Part shown: positions 6,255 through 10,037 of the stretch, in pieces
Numbering within the stretch: position 1 is the stretch's first letter
Layout: each line of letters starts with the position of its first letter
Assembly (NCBI GenBank): GCA_022739095.1
Contig: JAIJEI010000064.1
Location: 1 to 10,037, forward strand
From: Bifidobacterium sp.
GTDB lineage: Bacteria > Actinomycetota > Actinomycetes > Actinomycetales > Bifidobacteriaceae
Direction: 5' to 3'
Length of the DNA stretch: 10,037 nucleotides
Translations under genes and position numbers: made by a program
Notes under the pieces: model-generated
What the model saw: only the letters and a program-made list of their open reading frames with translations
What the model was told of the DNA's origin: nothing
The model's database searches: none

Positions 6255-6286
6255 GTCGCTCCCCCTCAGGGAGCGTGGATTGAAAT
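6255..6286 (+). repeat. Solitary variant CRISPR repeat in the cas3-cas5c gap
   Basis: This 32-nt element keeps GTCGC at its start and GCGTGGATTGAAAT at its end, identical to the array repeat, including the whole 11-nt crRNA handle TGGATTGAAAT. The stem is GCTCCC/GGGAGC with loop CCTCA, instead of GCACCCC/GGGGTGC with loop TCAC. The internal A-T pair has become T-A on both sides, so pairing is kept. It lies on the plus strand, opposite to the array, and no second repeat follows. Confidence 0.95.
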
Positions 6287-6319
6287 TTATTGGTCTCTAT
6301 CTGCGCGGAGCCGAAACGC

Positions 6320-6355
6320 CCGTGTGTCCGGTCGCATCTACGGCCGGACACACGG
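6320..6355. terminator. 12-bp hairpin between cas3 and the orphan guide
   Basis: CCGTGTGTCCGG (6320-6331) and CCGGACACACGG (6344-6355) form a perfect stem with a 12-nt loop. It lies 5 bases after the cas3 stop codon and 33 nt after the orphan repeat. Neither strand has a strong T-run after it (only TTT on the minus strand), so termination would be weak. It may end the cas3 transcript, the orphan RNA, or both. Confidence 0.5.
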
Positions 6356-6360
6356 ACTCC

Positions 6361-8760
6361 TCACACGAAGATGCCATCAGCGGTCGCACCGTCCAGCCTC
6401 AACCCCAGACGCGACGAGTACAAGCCCATATCACGCAGGACGAAGCAATCCTCTTCGTCGCTCTTCCCCGGCCCGACCGCTAATACCGCCCCCACCGACT
6501 TCAACTGTTCGAGATGCCGCGGCCATACGTTGACCGCGTATCTGCCGAGTTTGCGAAACAGCGTGCGATCCATATCGCCACGCTCCAATCGTTCGCACAA
6601 GAGCGACCCCTCACCGGGCAGCGGGATATACACCGGTATGGTTGGCGTATCGATGAGCCTGAACCGTTTGGCAATGTCCGCAAAAGGCCAGTTCGCATCA
6701 CGCCCGTGCAGCGGCAGGATACGCTTCCGATCAAGCGCATCATTGCTGACGTTCGCGCGGACGGCACCACCATTTCTCAGACATAGCACCTCCGCGAAAT
6801 ACGCGCGAACCGCCTCATCCGTATTCAAATCAGCATGACGATCGGCCACCGCCCGGAACGCCGCGATGTTCTGCCGGAGGAACGGGGCGCAGCCACCTTC
6901 CGTGGAAAACACATGGACCACACTCTCCGAAGCGAGGCGACGACCTTCGCGATTGCAGCGTCCGGCTGTCTGGATGACGGAATCCAGTCCGGCCTCTTCA
7001 CGATATGCGACGGGAAAGTCGACGTCCACACCGGCCTCGATCAAGGAGGTGGAAACCACGCGGCATGACGCTCCGGCATCCAGTCGATCCCGGATCTCAG
7101 CGAACAGTCGCTGCCGATCCGCCGCACACTGCAGCGTGGTCAGGCAGAAACTGCCTTCGGCGTCATCTTCCGCCAGCCGGTCATGGAGATACTGGGCTTT
7201 GCTACGCGTGTTCACCACACACAGCACCTGCTTGTGGCTTCCCAGTCGCTCTGCAAGTGCATCCAATGCGATATCGCCAAGTCGTTTGATGGTCACACGA
7301 CGGAACGAGTCCCTATCGTCACGAGTGAACGGCGAAATCTCAGGAACACGCATATGGTCGCCATCGAAGGATTCATCAAACAGTGGCTGCAGCTCCGGTT
7401 GCGTGGCGGTGCACAACACCGCCGTGGAGCCGTATCGCTCCACAAGCTCGGCAATCGCCCGTACGCACGGCCTCAGATACGGCACCGGCAACGTCTGCGC
7501 CTCGTCGAAGACGATAACGGAATCCGCTATGTTGTGCAGCTTACGGCATCGCGAGGTTGCATTCGAGTACAGGCTTTCAAAGAACTGCACCGCCGTGGTG
7601 ACCACGATCGGCGCGTTCCAGTTCTCCGCGGCAAGCGCGCGCCTGAGATCCGTTTCATCCATGTCGGACTCGTTCTTGAGCTGGTACGGCGCTTCGGAGT
7701 AGTGGGGCAACACGGCGTCCGTTCCAAAGATCGCCTCGAACTGGCCTACCGTCTGATCGATAATCGACGTATACGGAATCACGTAAATGACGCGTCGCAG
7801 ATTGTTGGTGCGCGCATGTTCGAGGGCGAACGCGATCGAGGAAATGGTTTTGCCGCTGCCAGTGGGGGCAGTGAGCGTATATAGGCCGGTGCCGTATGAC
7901 GGATCTTTGCCGCAGGCCAGGCATCGCTCAAGCAACTCACAGCGTCTGATATCAATCGGCCGCTTATCGGGTGCGGCAAGATATCCATCGGCTGTGTTCT
8001 CCATGATGGCGGCCAGTCGATCGGTCCGGGACCGGTCTTCGGCGTCACGCTCGACGGACACCGTCAGCGACGCCTCACGCAGGGCATCGAATGCGGGCAC
8101 CCGGCCACTCGCCAGGTTCTGAGGACCAAGGTACTTCTTCAAAGATTCAAGGATGTGATGTTCCGCACGGTCAATACGATTCGAAGTGAAGAATTCGGCA
8201 TCAAGTCGATCCGCATCCACCAAAGCGGAGAACAGCATGCGCGTCAACATCATGTCGGTGTACGGCGACCATCGCTCGGAACGCTTGCCCGAGGTCATCG
8301 GCTTCGCGGATCGAGTCCCATGCAGGAACGCCGACTGCGGAATATTCAGTTGCGTCTCTCCCGCTTGAGCCAGAGCGAGTGGATTGCAATCCCCCGCCCT
8401 GCGCGCCCTGTTCATGCGGCTCATGAACGTTGGACCCTCCAGCTCGCCGTAACTGCCGAGATCAGGCAGCCCCGCGTGATGCCCGGCCACCGCCATCGCC
8501 GCCAACGGGGCATGCCGCATCAACAGCAACGCGCCGGCCGTCGAATGGTCGACGGGTCCGCAATGATCGGGGTTGCGGATTCGCCGCTGGAAAGCATCCG
8601 AGTATTTGCCCAGATCGTGGACCAGACCAGCCAGCAATCCGTCGTCAAGATACCCGAAGCCCTTGGCAAACCCTCCGGCGAGGCAACCGGCCATGGCCAG
8701 GTGCTCCGCGCAGGTCTCATACCCGTGATCGCTGGTTCTCGCATAGTACGTCGCACACAT
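6361..8760 (-). CDS. cas3: CRISPR-associated helicase-nuclease Cas3 (HD + DEAD/DEAH), type I-C
   Basis: A 799-residue Cas3, recruited by target-bound Cascade to unwind and degrade the DNA. The N-terminal HD nuclease shows H20, the H48-D49 pair in GLVHDLGKYSDAF, DHS at 71-73 and GHHAG at 93-97. The helicase follows with Walker A APTGSGKT at 298-305, IPYTSIIDQT at about 328-337, Walker B DEAQ at 419-422, TATQ at 451-454, SLIEAGVDVDF near 572-582 and QTAGRCNREGR at 597-607. The start ATG 8760 is chosen because GAGGTGA lies just upstream and MCATYYARTSDHG matches the family start; the frame stays open to 8889, but that upstream part spans the ileS terminator. It is first in the locus, separated from cas5c by 277 bases, so it is probably controlled separately. 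Confidence 0.97.
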   Translation of the reverse strand: MCATYYARTSDHGYETCAEHLAMAGCLAGGFAKGFGYLDDGLLAGLVHDLGKYSDAFQRRIRNPDHCGPVDHSTAGALLLMRHAPLAAMAVAGHHAGLPDLGSYGELEGPTFMSRMNRARRAGDCNPLALAQAGETQLNIPQSAFLHGTRSAKPMTSGKRSERWSPYTDMMLTRMLFSALVDADRLDAEFFTSNRIDRAEHHILESLKKYLGPQNLASGRVPAFDALREASLTVSVERDAEDRSRTDRLAAIMENTADGYLAAPDKRPIDIRRCELLERCLACGKDPSYGTGLYTLTAPTGSGKTISSIAFALEHARTNNLRRVIYVIPYTSIIDQTVGQFEAIFGTDAVLPHYSEAPYQLKNESDMDETDLRRALAAENWNAPIVVTTAVQFFESLYSNATSRCRKLHNIADSVIVFDEAQTLPVPYLRPCVRAIAELVERYGSTAVLCTATQPELQPLFDESFDGDHMRVPEISPFTRDDRDSFRRVTIKRLGDIALDALAERLGSHKQVLCVVNTRSKAQYLHDRLAEDDAEGSFCLTTLQCAADRQRLFAEIRDRLDAGASCRVVSTSLIEAGVDVDFPVAYREEAGLDSVIQTAGRCNREGRRLASESVVHVFSTEGGCAPFLRQNIAAFRAVADRHADLNTDEAVRAYFAEVLCLRNGGAVRANVSNDALDRKRILPLHGRDANWPFADIAKRFRLIDTPTIPVYIPLPGEGSLLCERLERGDMDRTLFRKLGRYAVNVWPRHLEQLKSVGAVLAVGPGKSDEEDCFVLRDMGLYSSRLGLRLDGATADGIFV

Positions 8761-8829
8761 TATCGTCACCTCGTCAATCGCTCCGTATCGCAACGCCATC
8801 GTCGCAGCGCAAGCATACCACGAAACAAA
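8761..8829 (-). promoter_or_regulatory. cas3 upstream region
   Basis: The 69 bases between the ileS terminator and the cas3 start must hold any separate cas3 promoter. GAGGTGA before the ATG is the ribosome binding site. TATGCT follows the terminator T-run and could be a -10 box, but no acceptable -35 precedes it. No match to the orphan guide is visible here. Confidence 0.35.
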
Positions 8830-8862
8830 AAGTGGTCCCGCCGCTAAACGGCGGGACCACTT
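8824..8862 (-). terminator. Intrinsic terminator of ileS
   Basis: AAGTGGTCCCGCCG and CGGCGGGACCACTT (8830-8843 and 8849-8862) form a perfect 14-bp stem with a 5-nt loop. On the minus strand the stem runs into TTTTTGTTT. It lies 56 nt after the ileS stop, a classic rho-independent terminator that insulates cas3 from ileS transcription. Confidence 0.95.
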
Positions 8863-8918
8863 CATGCATTCCACGCGCCCGTGCACCACGCATCAGGCGC
8901 GGTCAGTCCGCCATGGCA

Positions 8919-10037
8919 TCACGCCTTAACAACCTCCACGCCCAGCTCGGCGCCCTCCTTCACCTCGAAGGAGGAGGCCAGCGTCTCATGGGCGATCAGA
9001 TCGCGGAACCGCTCGACATCGGCCACATTGGCGGCCGGCACGCTCAGCACCAAGGCGATGCGATCGGCGATGTCCAGACCGGCGTCCTTGCGGGCATCCT
9101 GAATGGCGCGGATGGCGTCGCGGGCATAGCCTTCGGCAAGCAGATCGGCGTCAAGCGCCGTGTCGAGAATCGCGAAACCACCGGTCGGCAGGGCGGTGGA
9201 CACCGAGGAGGCGGCCTCCGTGGCGTTCTCCTCCTCCACACGGTTGATCAGCTCATACTCGCCTTCGACCAACTCGAGATCGCCGGACGGCGTCGACACC
9301 ACGGGGGCGCCGGACGTCGCATCGACATGCCAGTCGCCGGACTTGGACGCCTTGATGGCGAACTGAACCTGCTTGCCGAGGCGCGGGCCGGCGGCGCGGG
9401 CGTTCACCTTCAGCTCGTGCACGATCTTCAGACCGTGGGCGGCGGCATCCTGCAGCGTCGAGAACTCGATGCTCTTGATGTTGAGCTCGGCCTTCAGCAG
9501 CTCGTCGTAGGCTTTGACGGCCTCCACGTTCCCGGCCACCACGGTGAGCTTGGAAAGGGGCTGGCGCACGCGGATCTTGGCGGCCTTGCGCAGCGACAGC
9601 GTGCCGGAAACGACTTCGCGCACCTTCTCCATCGCATCCACCAAGGCCGGATCGTCGACCAGCACGCGGCCAAGCTCGGTATCGGCGCCGGTCTTCTCGT
9701 CCACCACGAACGGCCATTCGGCCAGATGCACGGATTCACCGCCGGTCAGGCCGCGCCACACGGACTCGGCCTCCATCGGGGCGAGCGGCGCGAGCACGCG
9801 CATGAACGCCTCCAGCACGGTATACAGCGTGTTGAACGCGGTGGCATCCTCGTTCCAGAAGCGGTCGCGGGTGTTGCGGATGTACCAGTTGGTGAGCACG
9901 TCGATGAAGTCGCAGACCGCATCGCAGGCGTCGGAGATGGCGAACTCGTTCAGCGCCTTCTCGGCCGCCAACACCAGGCGACGGGTGCGGGCCAGCAGGT
10001 AGCGGTCCATCTCCGGCAGGCCGGCGACCTCGTCCGC
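8919..10037 (-). CDS. ileS: Isoleucyl-tRNA synthetase, C-terminal part (5' end beyond window)
   Basis: The last 372 residues of IleRS, the cytosolic enzyme that charges tRNA-Ile. The frame is open to the right edge, so the catalytic Rossmann domain with its HIGH and KMSKS motifs lies outside the window. What is visible is the anticodon-binding domain (MDRYLLARTRRLV, NWYIRNTRDRFW, the tryptophan-containing GGESVHLAEWP) and a long C-terminal extension with LSLRKAAKIRVRQPLSKLTV, ELNIKSIEF and the closing LAEGYARDAIRAIQDARKDAGLDIADRI. The extension is typical of the long, eukaryote-like bacterial IleRS class found in actinobacteria; bifidobacterial enzymes are linked to natural mupirocin resistance, which cannot be judged here. 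Its base composition is visibly more G+C-rich than the cas genes. Confidence 0.97.
   Translation of the reverse strand, partial: ADEVAGLPEMDRYLLARTRRLVLAAEKALNEFAISDACDAVCDFIDVLTNWYIRNTRDRFWNEDATAFNTLYTVLEAFMRVLAPLAPMEAESVWRGLTGGESVHLAEWPFVVDEKTGADTELGRVLVDDPALVDAMEKVREVVSGTLSLRKAAKIRVRQPLSKLTVVAGNVEAVKAYDELLKAELNIKSIEFSTLQDAAAHGLKIVHELKVNARAAGPRLGKQVQFAIKASKSGDWHVDATSGAPVVSTPSGDLELVEGEYELINRVEEENATEAASSVSTALPTGGFAILDTALDADLLAEGYARDAIRAIQDARKDAGLDIADRIALVLSVPAANVADVERFRDLIAHETLASSFEVKEGAELGVEVVKA

Larger units (their letters stand above)
6255..6355 (+). ncRNA. Putative crRNA-like regulatory RNA (CreR-like) targeting the cas5c promoter
   Basis: The unit is: orphan repeat (6255-6286), a 33-nt stretch (6287-6319), then a 12-bp hairpin (6320-6355). 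The 33-nt interval equals spacer length in this array (32 to 36 nt). Cas5c would be expected to cut after the repeat stem, giving a guide with the normal handle TGGATTGAAAU. Its first 16 nt match the cas5c promoter next to a TTC PAM except at positions 6 and 12. The layout matches CreR RNAs known from some other CRISPR subtypes, where a crRNA-like guide with short complementarity makes the effector repress its own cas promoter. Transcription and 3' end are inferred; the hairpin may act as 3' end in place of a second repeat. Confidence 0.75.

Noticed and set aside
6195..6533. Plus-strand 112-codon frame reading through the orphan repeat
   Set aside because: The GAWIEI peptide is the usual translation of a CRISPR repeat; the rest is antisense to cas3 and no ribosome binding site is seen.
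8373..8390. Resemblance to the repeat's GTGGATTGAAAT end within cas3 (GTGGATTGCAAT)
   Set aside because: It lies in conserved cas3 coding sequence, has no repeat stem before it, and matches only a short core.
8761..8889. Longer cas3 start at 8889
   Set aside because: It would place the cas3 N-terminus across the ileS terminator and adds 43 residues unlike the family; 8760 has a proper ribosome binding site.

Overview
The window is one end of a complete chromosomal type I-C CRISPR-Cas locus, next to a housekeeping gene. Everything substantial is encoded on the minus strand. Reading in the direction of transcription (right to left), the order is: 3' end of ileS, a strong terminator, cas3, a 277-base gap, cas5c, cas8c (with an internal start for the small subunit Cas11c), cas7c, cas4, cas1, cas2, leader, and the leader-proximal four repeats of a CRISPR array that runs off the left edge. 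The G+C-rich actinobacterial-type IleRS C-terminus, the AAAGGAGG-type ribosome binding sites and the style of the I-C proteins suggest Bifidobacterium or a close relative. The genus is an inference; no rRNA or other marker is present to fix it.

Gene arrangement. The cas5c-cas8c, cas8c-cas7c and cas4-cas1 pairs overlap by 4 to 8 bases, as expected for coupled translation in one operon. cas7c and cas4 are separated by 125 bases holding an 11-bp inverted repeat. cas1 and cas2 are separated by 96 bases. Cas5c, Cas7c, Cas8c and Cas11c make up Cascade/I-C and process crRNA; Cas3 is the nuclease-helicase; Cas4-Cas1-Cas2 acquire spacers; the array supplies guides.

The most interesting part is the cas3-cas5c gap (6084-6360). 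It holds a solitary CRISPR repeat (6255-6286) on the strand opposite to the operon and array. The repeat keeps the identical crRNA 5'-handle sequence but has a compensatory base-pair swap in its stem. The 16 nt after it match a site in the presumed cas5c promoter about 100 bp away. That site is preceded by the canonical I-C PAM, TTC, and the only mismatches are at positions 6 and 12, the bases that type I Cascade flips out and does not read. A 12-bp hairpin begins 33 nt after the orphan repeat, a spacer-like distance. I read this as a built-in crRNA-like regulatory guide (CreR-like) that sends Cascade to shut down its own operon promoter without directing destruction. cas3 lies upstream of the targeted promoter and would escape this control.

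Other regions: the leader (236-502) contains a 13-bp palindrome, a bulged hairpin just after cas2 and a weak candidate promoter. The short ileS-cas3 gap contains a textbook terminator. No tRNA, rRNA, insertion sequence or other mobile element was recognised.
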